Source: Lysobacterales bacterium (lineage in GTDB: Bacteria > Pseudomonadota > Gammaproteobacteria > Xanthomonadales > Rhodanobacteraceae). Taken from it: a DNA stretch of 64,000 nt. A program made the translations under genes and the position numbers. Of the stretch, positions 42,894 to 51,767 are shown piece after piece; positions within the stretch are counted from its first letter, which is position 1; every line of letters begins with the position of its first letter. The notes beneath the pieces were generated by a model. The model searched no databases, was not told where the DNA came from, and was given only the letters and a program-made list of their open reading frames with translations. The DNA lies in the NCBI GenBank assembly GCA_002632325.1, contig NSJK01000008.1, positions 1 through 64,000 on the forward strand, written 5' to 3'.

Positions 42894-44186
42894 ATGCGCA
42901 GCCTGCTTTGTGTCCTTGGACTTGCCATTGCCACCACGGTGAGTGCCGCCGAGTCGCCCGCGCCGCGTCTGCTCGCGGTGACCGCCGCGCGATTGATCGC
43001 GCCCGAGCAGGGCAAGGTGATCGAGCATCCGCTGGTGTTGATCAAGGACGATCGCATCGTCGAGGTGCGCAGCGGCGGCGCGGTTCCTGCCGAATACATC
43101 AACCGGAGCGACCTCGGCGACGCCACGTTGTTGCCGGGCCTCATCGATGTGCACGTGCATCTGGACTACGGCCCGGACTTTTCCACCGGCAACTACTACA
43201 AGGACATCCTCACGCTCGGCCCGATCGACCTCGCCGTGATCGCACCGAACTCGGCGCGGCGCACGCTCGAGGCCGGCTTCACCACGGTGCGCAATCTCGG
43301 TTCCAATGCCTACATCGACATCGCCCTGCGCAATGCGATCGATCGCGGCAAGATCAGCGGGCCGCGCATCATCGCCTCGGGGATCGCGCTCGGCGCGACC
43401 GGTGGTCATGCCGATGGCGGTACGGGGTTCGCACCCAACATCGAGTTCCACGGCGCCAATGGCGTGGTCGATGGCGTCGATGCGATCCGCCAGCGCGTGC
43501 GCGAGGAGGTCAAGCGCGGCGCCGACGTGATCAAGTTCATGGCCGGAGCGGGCGTGCTCAGCAACGAGGACTCGGTCGGCGCGGCGCAGTACACGCAGGC
43601 GGAGATGGATGCGCTGGTCGACGAGGCGCATCGTTGGGGCCGCAAGGTCGCCGCGCATGCGCATGGCGCCGAGGCGATCAAGATGGCGATCAAGGCCGGT
43701 GTCGATTCGGTCGAACATTGCAGCTTCATCGATGACGAGGGGCTCAAGCTCGCCAGGCAGCGCGGCACCTGGCTCGATTTCGACGTCTACAACGACGACT
43801 ACATCCTCTCCGAATACGCCAAGTTGGGCGTGCCGCAGGCGCAGATCGACAAGGAGAAACTGGTCGGACGCACCCAGCGCGAGAGTTTTCGCCGCGCCGT
43901 GCGCGCGGGCGAGAAGATGGCTTTTGCAACCGATGCGGGCGTCTATCCGCATGGCTGGAACGCCAAGCAGTTCGCCAAGATGGTCGAGTGGGGCATGACG
44001 CCGATGCAGGCGATCCAGGCTGCCACGACTCAGGCTGCCGAGCTGCTTGGCTGGAGCGACAAGGTCGGTTCCTTGCAGCCGGGGCGTTACGCCGATCTCA
44101 TCGCGGTCGATGGCGATCCGCTCACCGACATCTCACGACTTGAACATGTGCGCTTCGTGCTCAAGGGTGGTGAGAGGGTGAAGTGA
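42894..44186 (+). CDS. Secreted amidohydrolase (imidazolonepropionase / prolidase-like)
   Basis: This 430-aa metal-dependent hydrolase has a signal peptide MRSLLCVLGLAIATTVSA. Metal ligands: HVH in LLPGLIDVHVHLDYG (about 88), probable carboxylated Lys in GADVIKFMAGAG (about 215), His in VAAHAHGAEAIKMA (about 252) and VEHCSFID (about 272), and Asp in AFATDAGVYPHGW (about 345). It resembles periplasmic Xaa-Pro dipeptidase-like or imidazolonepropionase-like amidohydrolases of this order. The ATG at 42894 was selected for the signal peptide; a long upstream open frame antisense to aceF is not coding. A MITE copy lies 14 bp after its stop. Confidence 0.88.
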   Translation: MRSLLCVLGLAIATTVSAAESPAPRLLAVTAARLIAPEQGKVIEHPLVLIKDDRIVEVRSGGAVPAEYINRSDLGDATLLPGLIDVHVHLDYGPDFSTGNYYKDILTLGPIDLAVIAPNSARRTLEAGFTTVRNLGSNAYIDIALRNAIDRGKISGPRIIASGIALGATGGHADGGTGFAPNIEFHGANGVVDGVDAIRQRVREEVKRGADVIKFMAGAGVLSNEDSVGAAQYTQAEMDALVDEAHRWGRKVAAHAHGAEAIKMAIKAGVDSVEHCSFIDDEGLKLARQRGTWLDFDVYNDDYILSEYAKLGVPQAQIDKEKLVGRTQRESFRRAVRAGEKMAFATDAGVYPHGWNAKQFAKMVEWGMTPMQAIQAATTQAAELLGWSDKVGSLQPGRYADLIAVDGDPLTDISRLEHVRFVLKGGERVK

Positions 44187-44199
44187 AGCAGGCGGTCAG

Positions 44200-44360
44200 C
44201 AGGGTGCTGAAAAAGTCCATCCTGGACTTCTTCAGCTCGCCGAGTCCGGTACATGCCCGGACTCGTCTCCGACGAATCAATCACTTTCGTGATCGATTCG
44301 CGTGCAGTGCATCCCTGCACTGCGCTGACAGGCCGCTGAAAAGGGTTTTTCAGCAGCCTG
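44200..44360 (-). mobile_element. 161-bp MITE-like element, copy B
   Basis: It is an inverted copy of the element at 30458-30617, with the same terminal repeats (cagggtgctgaaaaagtcc ... tttttcagcagcctg) and one extra base. Its outward side carries a strong inverted repeat, and it lies in the 3' region of the amidohydrolase gene, where it may also act as a terminator. It lies between convergent genes, as is common for such elements. Confidence 0.75.
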
Positions 44361-44377
44361 TCAGGTTCATTCGCTGA

Positions 44378-45328
44378 TCAAGGGGAATCACCTGCATGAT
44401 CCCGTGCGTCGGAAAACGTATCTGACCCGATCTTCACGCAGTTGCGTCCGTCCTGCTTGGCGCGATACAGCGCTTCATCGGCCCTTGCGAGCAGTTCGGA
44501 GACCTGCTGCATCTGCGGCTGCCAGGCGCAGACGCCGACGCTCACGGTGAGCGAGTGCGCATCGTCAGCCAGTTGCAGCGGCATGTGCTCGATCGCATCG
44601 CGCAATCGTTCGGCGAACGCAGCACCGGCTTCAAGTGTGTGTTCGGGCAGGGCGATCGCGAACTCCTCACCGCCCATGCGCGCCGGCATGGCCTCGCCAT
44701 GAGCGAGATCCTTGAACACCCGACCCACCTGTTCGAGCACGCCATCGCCGGCGACGTGTCCGAAGCGGTCGTTGACGGTCTTGAAATGGTCGAGATCGGC
44801 GATCAGCAGCACCAATGGCCGTACGTGTCGCCGCGAGCGATGCAGTTCGCGTTCCAGAAACTCGAGGAAATGCCGCCGATTGCTCAGGCCGGTCAGCGGG
44901 TCGAGCGTGGCCAGTTCGTAGATTTCATCGTGGTAGCGCGCTTCGACCGAGGCGCGTGCGAGGAACTTGAGCACGCAGCTGCCGATCGTGATGTAGTCGC
45001 CGTTGCTCAGCACCGCCTCATCGATCGGCACGTCGTTGAGCAGGGTCTTGTTGGTCGCGCCCAGATCCTTGAGCCAGAACGCGTCGCCATTGCGTCCGAT
45101 GCAGGCGTGCTGACGCGAGACGCTGCGCTCGTCGATGCGCAGACCGCAGCCTTCGGCGCGGCCGAGCGTGAGTACCTGATCGCCGAGGTCGATGCGCTGG
45201 CCCAGCGACGGCCCCTGCAACACGACCAGACACGCGCCGGGACGATACGAGCCCGCACTGCCCTGCAGCGGGCGATTGGTGCGCGGCTGGGTGGTTGATG
45301 GGCCGGGGTCGTGGCTGGATCCGGGCAT
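44378..45328 (-). CDS. FHA-domain diguanylate cyclase (FHA-GGDEF)
   Basis: This 316-aa cytosolic protein has an FHA phosphothreonine-binding domain (about 34-125; LGRAEGCGLRIDERSVSRQHACI carries the conserved Gly-Arg and Ser-Arg-x-His) and a GGDEF domain (about 140-305). The GGDEF domain has DPLTGLSNRRHFLEFL, LIADLDHFKTVNDRFGH and the active motif GGEEF (219-223), so it should make cyclic di-GMP. The RxxD inhibitory site expected five residues before GGEEF is absent (AMPARM precedes it), suggesting no product inhibition. The ATG at 45328 is chosen as the first Met of a plausible cytosolic N-terminus. It is divergent from a Ser/Thr kinase gene 128 bp away. Confidence 0.9.
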   Translation of the reverse strand: MPGSSHDPGPSTTQPRTNRPLQGSAGSYRPGACLVVLQGPSLGQRIDLGDQVLTLGRAEGCGLRIDERSVSRQHACIGRNGDAFWLKDLGATNKTLLNDVPIDEAVLSNGDYITIGSCVLKFLARASVEARYHDEIYELATLDPLTGLSNRRHFLEFLERELHRSRRHVRPLVLLIADLDHFKTVNDRFGHVAGDGVLEQVGRVFKDLAHGEAMPARMGGEEFAIALPEHTLEAGAAFAERLRDAIEHMPLQLADDAHSLTVSVGVCAWQPQMQQVSELLARADEALYRAKQDGRNCVKIGSDTFSDARDHAGDSP

Positions 45329-45456
45329 GCGAATGGTCAGGTTGGACTGTCTGCAGTGTACGTCAGGAGCGGCAGCTGCGCGCCGCATCCGGCGTGCAAT
45401 GCACGTACACTGGCCGCGTTGTGGCCTGACAGGGCAGGCCGGTCGAGAGAAGTGCG

Positions 45457-47871
45457 ATGTCGTCGATTCCATCCGGGCCTGACGAGGCCACCGATCTGTT
45501 GCCACGTGCCGTGCCGGCGGCGCAGGGAGTACGCAGCGACGATCCGGCGCCCGGCACGCAGCTGGGTGCCTACGTCATTCTCGCCAAGCTCGGCGAAGGC
45601 GGCATGGGCCACGTCTATCTGGCCGAGCAATTGCGCCCGGTGCAGCGCAAGGTTGCGCTCAAGCTGATCCGGACCCAGATCGCCAGCCCGCTTGCACAGG
45701 CCTGGTTCGAAGTCGAGCGGCAAGCCTTGGCGCAGATGCACCATCCGTCGATTGCTCAGGTGTTCGATGCCGGGACAACCGCCGACGGACATCCCTATCT
45801 GGCGATGGAATGGGTCGAAGGCGCGACGCTGACTCACTATTGCAAAGAACATTCACTTGATCGCGTCGCACGCATCCACCTGTTCGAACGCATCTGCCAA
45901 GGTGTCCAGCACGCCCACCAGAAGGGCATCATCCATCGCGACCTCAAGCCGTCCAACGTGCTGGTGCGCGAGGTCGATGGCGCGGCGCTGCCGGTCCTCA
46001 TCGATTTCGGCATCGCCATCGGCGGGAATGCCGCGCCGCAGCCAGATGTCGCGGCGAGTGTGCATACCGATGAACGGGTCGGTACCTCGGCCTACATGAG
46101 CCCCGAGCAGGCCGCGTTCGGTGGCCGCGATCTGGACACGCGCAGCGATGTCTATGCGCTTGGCGTGATGTTGTGCGAGCTCCTCACCGGTTGTGACGCG
46201 GCGACCTTGACCAGCGACCCGCATGCCTCGCGCCAGACCGTGCAGGCCACCCTGCTGGCTGCGGTCGCCAGCGATGCGCCGTCGTCGAAGGCGGCCGATG
46301 CCCATGCGTTGCTCACCGCCGCGCGCGAGTTGCCAGCCGACTTGCGCGCAATCCTGCGCAAGGCGCTGGCGATCGACCGCGAGCAGCGCTATCCCTCTGC
46401 CATCGCGCTGGCCGATGATCTGGAACGCTACCGGCTCAAGCGGCCACTCAAGGCAATCGCGCCCACGCGCTGGTACCTCGTGCGCACCTTCATCGCGCGC
46501 CATCGACTCGGCCTGACTGTGGTATTTGTGGTTGTTGCAGCCCTCATCGCCGGCGCCTTGCTGGCGCTGCAAGGGCGTAACGCCGCGCGTGAATCCGCTC
46601 GCGTCGCACGCATCGAGGCCGACAAGGCCACCCAGGTGTCCGAGTTCGTGCGCGGCATCTTCGAGGGTATCGATCCGGAAACAGCCAAGGGCATGGATCG
46701 CACGCTGATACGACAACTGCTCGACTCGGCCGCGCAGCGCGCCGACCAGGAACTGGCGGAACAGCCGGCCGTGCGCGCCGAGATCGAAACCACGATCGCC
46801 GAAAGCTATGGTGCGATCGGCGAACCGACTTTGTCTGCGCAGCATTACGCGGCAGCGATCGATGCCGCCAAAGCCGCTGGCCTCGGCGCGCTCGAGCTGG
46901 CGCGTCTGCTCGACAAGGCCGCACACAATCTCGACGCGCAGGGACGCAACAAGGAGGCGCTCGAGCGCGCACAGCAGGCGTTTGCACTGGTACAGGCGCT
47001 GCCCGAGGACGACGGCGACCGACTGCAGGTCGAATCCACCCTCGCCGGCGCGGAGTACAGCACCGGCGCTGCCAATCAGGCACAAGAACGATACGAGCGC
47101 GTGGTGGCGGCGCAGCGCCGCAAGTTCGGGCCCGACAGCGATGAGGTGCTGAGCACCCTCAACCGAATGATGGTTGTTTACTCCGAGACCAACCAACTCG
47201 ACAAGGCGCGCAGCTTGCAGGAAGACCTCGTCGCGCGGACGCGCGCGCGTTTCGGCAACGAGGACCCCAAGACCTTGATGATGATGGATGGCCTTGCCAT
47301 CGTGCTGGCCCAGCAAGAGCACTTCGCCGAGGCCGAAGCCATGGTGAAGCCGAACTTGCCGATCTACGAGCGCGTGTTCGGCAAGGACCATCCCTTGACC
47401 TACCGTCTGGTCAGCAATCTCGGCGTTTTCATTCGTCAGCAAGGTCGCAACGAGGAGGCGCGGCCCTACTACGAGCGCTCGTTGGCGCTGGCGACCAAAC
47501 TCTATGGTGCGGACAACCGGGGCACAATCAGTGCCGAAGGAAATTTGGCCTTGCTGTTGCGTGACGTGGGCGACCTGGCAGGCGCCGAGCGTCACGCGCG
47601 TATCGCGGCCACCAAGGCCGATGCCGCTTTTGGCGACAACCCCATGCGGGCCGTCAATTTCAGCGCGTATGCGAGCATCCTGATTCGTCTCGAGCGCTAT
47701 CCGGAAGCCGCTGCGCAGCTCGATCACGCCTGGCAGGTATTTTCCACCGCAGAAGGCTTCGGCGCCGCACACCCGCGCGCGCAATACGTGGTCGACACCG
47801 CAATCGAGCTGTACACGGCGTGGCCGCATCCCGATCGGCTGGCCATGTGGAAAGCGCGCAAGACCAAGTGA
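45457..47871 (+). CDS. Membrane Ser/Thr protein kinase with periplasmic TPR domain
   Basis: This 804-aa Hanks-type kinase has the kinase domain at about 28-320: Gly loop KLGEGGMGHVYLAE, Lys in VALKLIR, catalytic loop HRDLKPSNVLV, DFG in VLIDFGIAI and SAYMSPEQAAFGG. All key residues are present. One membrane helix (about 351-372, LGLTVVFVVVAALIAGALLAL) follows. The C-terminal half holds TPR-like repeats (AESYGAIGEPTLSAQHYAAAID; RARFGNEDPKTLMMMDGLAIVL; ARPYYERSLALATKLYGADNRG) that would sense or bind something outside the membrane. It lies head to head with the FHA-GGDEF gene. The start ATG at 45457 agrees with an ordinary cytosolic N-terminus. Confidence 0.92.
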   Translation: MSSIPSGPDEATDLLPRAVPAAQGVRSDDPAPGTQLGAYVILAKLGEGGMGHVYLAEQLRPVQRKVALKLIRTQIASPLAQAWFEVERQALAQMHHPSIAQVFDAGTTADGHPYLAMEWVEGATLTHYCKEHSLDRVARIHLFERICQGVQHAHQKGIIHRDLKPSNVLVREVDGAALPVLIDFGIAIGGNAAPQPDVAASVHTDERVGTSAYMSPEQAAFGGRDLDTRSDVYALGVMLCELLTGCDAATLTSDPHASRQTVQATLLAAVASDAPSSKAADAHALLTAARELPADLRAILRKALAIDREQRYPSAIALADDLERYRLKRPLKAIAPTRWYLVRTFIARHRLGLTVVFVVVAALIAGALLALQGRNAARESARVARIEADKATQVSEFVRGIFEGIDPETAKGMDRTLIRQLLDSAAQRADQELAEQPAVRAEIETTIAESYGAIGEPTLSAQHYAAAIDAAKAAGLGALELARLLDKAAHNLDAQGRNKEALERAQQAFALVQALPEDDGDRLQVESTLAGAEYSTGAANQAQERYERVVAAQRRKFGPDSDEVLSTLNRMMVVYSETNQLDKARSLQEDLVARTRARFGNEDPKTLMMMDGLAIVLAQQEHFAEAEAMVKPNLPIYERVFGKDHPLTYRLVSNLGVFIRQQGRNEEARPYYERSLALATKLYGADNRGTISAEGNLALLLRDVGDLAGAERHARIAATKADAAFGDNPMRAVNFSAYASILIRLERYPEAAAQLDHAWQVFSTAEGFGAAHPRAQYVVDTAIELYTAWPHPDRLAMWKARKTK

Positions 47872-47878
47872 GCCCGAG

Positions 47879-47947
47879 GTCAGGTACATTTTTCTGATCA
47901 GAACGACACGCTTGCTTGAGCTCGCGTGTCAGAAAATGTACCAGACC
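47879..47947. repeat. Imperfect inverted repeat / terminator between kinase and M48 protease genes
   Basis: ggtcaggtacatttttctg (47879-47897) pairs with cagaaaatgtaccagacc (47930-47947), with two mismatches or bulges. The inner arms gacacgc/gcgtgtc extend the hairpin. It lies between the two convergent stops and may be a bidirectional terminator or a relic of a small palindromic element. The stretch is notably A/T-rich for this genome. Confidence 0.55.
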
Positions 47948-47951
47948 CCAT

Positions 47952-49289
47952 TCAGCGCTCGGCTTCGGTCCGCCGCACCAGCTCGAGATTTTCCTTGAGC
48001 CAGATCATCGAACCGTGCACGCGTGCGTAGCCGCTCGGGTGGTCGTAGAAGATGATTTCCTCGAGTGCGCCCGGGTGGATCTTGCGATAGGTCGACAGGC
48101 GCATCGCCGCCATCGCAAAGCCATGCGGCTCGCGCGCGGCGTCGAGCCCGAACATGTCGGCCTCGGCCTCAGCCTGACGCGTGATTGAATTGGTGACCGG
48201 CGTCATCAGCAGGAAGAACACCGAAAGCACCGCGATTGCGAGCGGCAAGGCTGCGGTGTCACCGCGGTCGCGCAGGCCCAGCCGTGCGCCCCAGCGCGCG
48301 AGCAGGCGGTCGAGCACCACGTGCACGAAGAAAAACCCCAGCGTGAGAACCAGCGTCAGGTAAATCATCAGTCGCAGCGAGTGGTTGAGCACGTAGTGAC
48401 CCATCTCGTGGCCCATCACCGCCTTGATCTCGGGCAGCGAGGTCTTGTCGAGCAGGTTGTCGTTGAGCGAGACACGCGTGGTGCCGGCAAAGCCCGAGAC
48501 GTTGGCGCTGATGCGCGTGGTCTGGCGCGAGGCATCGAACTCGACCACGTTGTCGGTCGGGATCTGGTTGGCGCGCGCGAGCGACAGCACCGCATTGCGC
48601 ACCGGGCCTTCGCGCAGCGGCTTGTAGTCGTTGAAGATCGGCGACAGGTAGACCGGCGAGAGCATCGCCATCAGCATGATGAACACGAAGGCGCCGCCGC
48701 TGGCCCAGATCCACCAGCGTGCGCCAGCGCGGCGCACCGCGCGGTACAGCAAGGCGAAGATGAAGGGCGCGATCACCAGCGAGATCGCCAGGCCCTTGAG
48801 CTGGTCAGCGAACCAGCCGCCGAAAGTCTGGGTGGCCAGACCGTACTGGTGTTCGCGGAAGAAATCGCTGTAGATCGACAGGGGCAAGGCGAGCACAAAG
48901 CCCGCGAGCAGCCACATGAACACGTAGATCGCGGTCTGCAACCACGGCCGCTGCGTGAAGCGTTCGGCGGTGTTGCGCATCCAGCGCGACAGACCGGTCA
49001 ACAGGAAGATTGCGCAGACCACGAGGCCGTAGAGGAAGCCCCACAGTTGCAGCCAATAGCCGCCTTCGAAATAGGCATCCGATTGTGCGCGCTGCTCGGG
49101 CGTGAGCAGATCGAGGTAGGCCTGGGTTGCGCGATCGACGTCGAAGTCGGGCGTGGGCTGTGCTGCGGGCGGGATCTGCAGGCCCGGTGGAAATTCGCGT
49201 GCGCCGGGCGCGGTTGGCGCTGCCGATGCCGGCATGACCAGACACAGCAGGGTCGCAAGCAAGGCCAGGACGACGATGAGATGCTTCAT
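47952..49289 (-). CDS. M48 family zinc metallopeptidase (Ste24-like)
   Basis: This 445-aa membrane protease has a signal peptide or first membrane helix (MKHLIVVLALLATLLCLVMPASA) and several further hydrophobic segments (LWGFLYGLVVCAIFLLTGL, AIYVFMWLLAGFVLALPLSIYSDFF, LVIAPFIFALLYRAVRRAG, WIWASGGAFVFIMLMAML). The M48_N and peptidase domains follow, with the zinc site MGHEMGHYVLNH (about 296-307) and the third ligand in EADMFGLDAA (about 385). Related to CAAX protease Ste24 and HtpX; it probably degrades misfolded membrane or envelope proteins. The ATG at 49289 has a strong Shine-Dalgarno (ggggag). Confidence 0.9.
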   Translation of the reverse strand: MKHLIVVLALLATLLCLVMPASAAPTAPGAREFPPGLQIPPAAQPTPDFDVDRATQAYLDLLTPEQRAQSDAYFEGGYWLQLWGFLYGLVVCAIFLLTGLSRWMRNTAERFTQRPWLQTAIYVFMWLLAGFVLALPLSIYSDFFREHQYGLATQTFGGWFADQLKGLAISLVIAPFIFALLYRAVRRAGARWWIWASGGAFVFIMLMAMLSPVYLSPIFNDYKPLREGPVRNAVLSLARANQIPTDNVVEFDASRQTTRISANVSGFAGTTRVSLNDNLLDKTSLPEIKAVMGHEMGHYVLNHSLRLMIYLTLVLTLGFFFVHVVLDRLLARWGARLGLRDRGDTAALPLAIAVLSVFFLLMTPVTNSITRQAEAEADMFGLDAAREPHGFAMAAMRLSTYRKIHPGALEEIIFYDHPSGYARVHGSMIWLKENLELVRRTEAER

Positions 49290-49379
49290 GACGGGCTCCC
49301 CGAGCACAGGTCATGCAAGACTCGGCGCGTGGCCAGCTTGCGTCAAGCAACGAAAGTCATGGTCCGCCGCTGACGATAC

Positions 49380-50150
49380 TCACGTGGCATTCACCGCGAT
49401 CGCACGAAAGCGCCGCAGCAGTCTGCGAGCGAACGGCGTTGGCGCACAGTCGCGCGTCGCGCAGCAAGCTTGCGGACAATTGCCGTTGCGCGCGGGCCGA
49501 CGCGCATCGACATAGCCGCGCATGATCTCGACACTGAACTCGGGATGGAACTGCAAGCCCCAGGCACGTGGCGCAAAGCGGATCGCGTGAAAGGGATCGT
49601 GAGCCGAACGCGCGAGTGCGACCGCGCCGGGTGGCAACGAAAGTACGCTCTGCTGATGCGAGGCATGGGCAGGAAACCACGCCGGCGCGCCGTCCAGCAA
49701 CCCATCCCCGGCCGCGCCGGGCAGGCGCTCGATTGCCACCGTGCCCAGCTCACGACCGGCGGGGTGATAGTCGACCTCGCCGCCAAACGCATGCGCGAGC
49801 AGTTGATGGCCATAGCACACACCCAGCACGGCGCTGCCGGCATCGACCGATGCGCGCAGCCACTGCGCGGTGTGCTCGCTCCAGTCCAGCTGCTCGGTGA
49901 CCATCGCCGGCGAGCCGGTGATGATCACGCCGGCATATTGGCCCGGCGCGGGCAGGTTCTCGCCGGTGGCGACATCGACCACGTCGACCTCGCCGCGGCG
50001 CAGCCCGAGTCCGTGGCGGAACCAGTCGGGAAAATCGCCGTGCCGTGCGCGCACCGCCGGCAAGGTGCTGCCGGTCTGCACGATCAATACGCTTGCGTCA
50101 CTGGCACGTTGGGGCATGAAGTTCGAGGCTGTCAATTGCGTTGGCGCCAT
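49380..50150 (-). CDS. Class I glutamine amidotransferase (GMP synthase-like)
   Basis: This 256-aa protein has the class I GATase fold. The nucleophile Cys is in AVLGVCYGHQLLAHAFGG (about 113), and the His-Glu pair in LQFHPEFSVEIMRGY (about 200-213). The oxyanion loop GVIITGSPAMV is present. Such stand-alone proteins are usually annotated as GMP-synthase-related and may hydrolyse gamma-glutamyl compounds rather than make GMP. The C-terminus is unusually rich in Cys and Arg (RNGNCPQACCATRDCAPTPFARRLLRRF). The start is ATG 50150, or possibly ATG 50117 (PQRASDASVLIVQTG). Confidence 0.85.
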   Translation of the reverse strand: MAPTQLTASNFMPQRASDASVLIVQTGSTLPAVRARHGDFPDWFRHGLGLRRGEVDVVDVATGENLPAPGQYAGVIITGSPAMVTEQLDWSEHTAQWLRASVDAGSAVLGVCYGHQLLAHAFGGEVDYHPAGRELGTVAIERLPGAAGDGLLDGAPAWFPAHASHQQSVLSLPPGAVALARSAHDPFHAIRFAPRAWGLQFHPEFSVEIMRGYVDARRPARNGNCPQACCATRDCAPTPFARRLLRRFRAIAVNAT

Positions 50151-50184
50151 GGTAGCGCTTCACACGCGCAGGGCCGCCATCGGA

Positions 50185-50223
50185 ACACGCCCACGGATCG
50201 CATTGGGCGATCCGTGGGCGTGT
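50185..50223 (-). terminator. Strong hairpin terminator of the 50-kb beta-helix gene
   Basis: acacgcccacggatcgc and gcgatccgtgggcgtgt form a perfect 17-bp stem with a 5-nt loop, 3 bases from the stop of the beta-helix gene (50226). It ends transcription before the amidotransferase gene. Confidence 0.8.
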
Positions 50224-50225
50224 CA

Positions 50226-51635
50226 TCAAGTCGGAGGGCCGCCGAAAGCGGCATCGAAACCGTCGCGGTAGATGTAATCCGGATCGTATTCGTAGGCGCC
50301 GATGTCGGTGCCCGGACCCACCGAGCGCAGGAACGGGTAGCCGCGCTGGTCATAGGTCTGCCCGACCGGGGCGACACCGGTGTCGGTGTCCAGGCTAGAT
50401 GCACTCAGCGCGTGGGTTGGCCGGCTCGAGCCGTTGAGCGCGAGCGGCAGCAGTTGGCTGGCGGTGGTGATCGTGTCGTTGGGCAAGGCCAGCGTGGAGC
50501 CGGAGATGTGGTTGTGGTCGCCCGCCAGGGTCGCGCCCGTGCTTGAGCTGAGGTTGATGCTGGTGGCAAATCCCTCGCCGCCGGAGTAGTTGCCGGTGAG
50601 GATGGTCGAGGCGATCACGTGGTTGCCTGCGCCCAGGTCGAGGCCACCGCCGATGATGCGCCCGCCCGAGCTGCCCTCGATCGAGGTGTTGTTGGTGATC
50701 GTGCTGCTGAGGACCGTGGTCTTGCCGACGCAGGTGAGGCCGCCGACTCGAACGGCGCTGTTGCCCGAGACCGTGGTGTTGGTGATCGAGATCGGCGTGC
50801 TGCCCGGCGGGTGGATGTGCGCGCCACCGGAAGTCGTGGCGCTGTTGTTGATGATCGCCGAATTGACGACAGTGGCGCCGCCGGGGGTGGTGAATCCGCC
50901 GCCCCAACTGTTGCTGCCGGAAGTTGCATTGCCGGCAACCACGCTGCGGTCGATGTCAACGCTGCCGACCGCGTACATCCCGCCGCCACTTGCGTACTGG
51001 CCACCGGTCGAGACAGCGAGGTTGCCGCTGACCTCGCTCAGGCGCAGGCTGGTCTGGCCTTGCGAGAACACACCGCCGCCGAGACCCTGTTCGAAGCCGA
51101 TGCCCTTGGCGATGCAGTTGCTCACGCGCGCAACATTGATGGCGACATTACCCGAGCCGTAGACACAGCCACCGCGAGCCTGACCATCATTCTTGTACTT
51201 GTGGCCGCCGCTGAGGCTGATGAACTGCAGGTTGAGCTGACCGGTGCCCAGGTGCCGGATCAGGCCATCGGTGACACCCGCGCTTGCGGTGATCGTCGGG
51301 TGACCGATGCCGTTGCCACGGATGTCCAGGTCCTCCTGGCCGAACATCAGCGTTGACTGCAGCGTGATCGTGCTGCACGAGAGGGTCGGCGAGGCGCGCA
51401 CCGAATCCCCCGAGGCCGAGGCGGCGATGGCCTGGCGCAGGCTGCCCAGGCCATCGTCATCGCAGTTGGTGTAGAAGCGCACGGTGGCGTTGGGCGCTGT
51501 TGGCCAGGCGCCGCTCGCATCGAGCGCAGTCGTTGCCGCCAATGCCACCGAGGAAATCGCGGTCGGTCCGGCCATTGCGACGAGAATCAGGCTCGCCAGC
51601 GGCAAACGCCGTGAGCCAACGTGCAGGGTTTTCAT
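50226..51635 (-). CDS. Secreted beta-helix protein, choice-of-anchor Q type
   Basis: This 469-aa exported protein has a signal peptide (MKTLHVGSRRLPLASLILVAMAGPTAISSVALA). CDDDGLGSLRQAIAASASGDSV...SCSTITL parallels the Cys/SLR-AI/CSTI motif of the 30.7-kb protein. Rungs of GGGM.AVGSVDIDRSVVAGNATSGSNSWGGGF type follow (about 150-330). The C-terminal part is SQLLPLALNGSSRPTHALSASSLDTDTG...DQRGYPFLRSVGPGTDIGAYEYDPDYIYRDGFDAAF. The ATG at 51635 has the better-placed ggag than the one at 51641. It follows a second beta-helix gene on the same strand, suggesting tandem or joint expression. The ligand is unknown. Confidence 0.85.
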   Translation of the reverse strand: MKTLHVGSRRLPLASLILVAMAGPTAISSVALAATTALDASGAWPTAPNATVRFYTNCDDDGLGSLRQAIAASASGDSVRASPTLSCSTITLQSTLMFGQEDLDIRGNGIGHPTITASAGVTDGLIRHLGTGQLNLQFISLSGGHKYKNDGQARGGCVYGSGNVAINVARVSNCIAKGIGFEQGLGGGVFSQGQTSLRLSEVSGNLAVSTGGQYASGGGMYAVGSVDIDRSVVAGNATSGSNSWGGGFTTPGGATVVNSAIINNSATTSGGAHIHPPGSTPISITNTTVSGNSAVRVGGLTCVGKTTVLSSTITNNTSIEGSSGGRIIGGGLDLGAGNHVIASTILTGNYSGGEGFATSINLSSSTGATLAGDHNHISGSTLALPNDTITTASQLLPLALNGSSRPTHALSASSLDTDTGVAPVGQTYDQRGYPFLRSVGPGTDIGAYEYDPDYIYRDGFDAAFGGPPT

Positions 51636-51767
51636 GTGCATCTCCGTGTCAGGGTTCGAGATCCGCGGCCGGTTGCATGCGGGAACGAAACCGGAACGCT
51701 CCTTGATCCTTGACGCAGATTCACGATCGACTGTGCCATCACCTCGTAAACATCAGGCGAACGTGCA

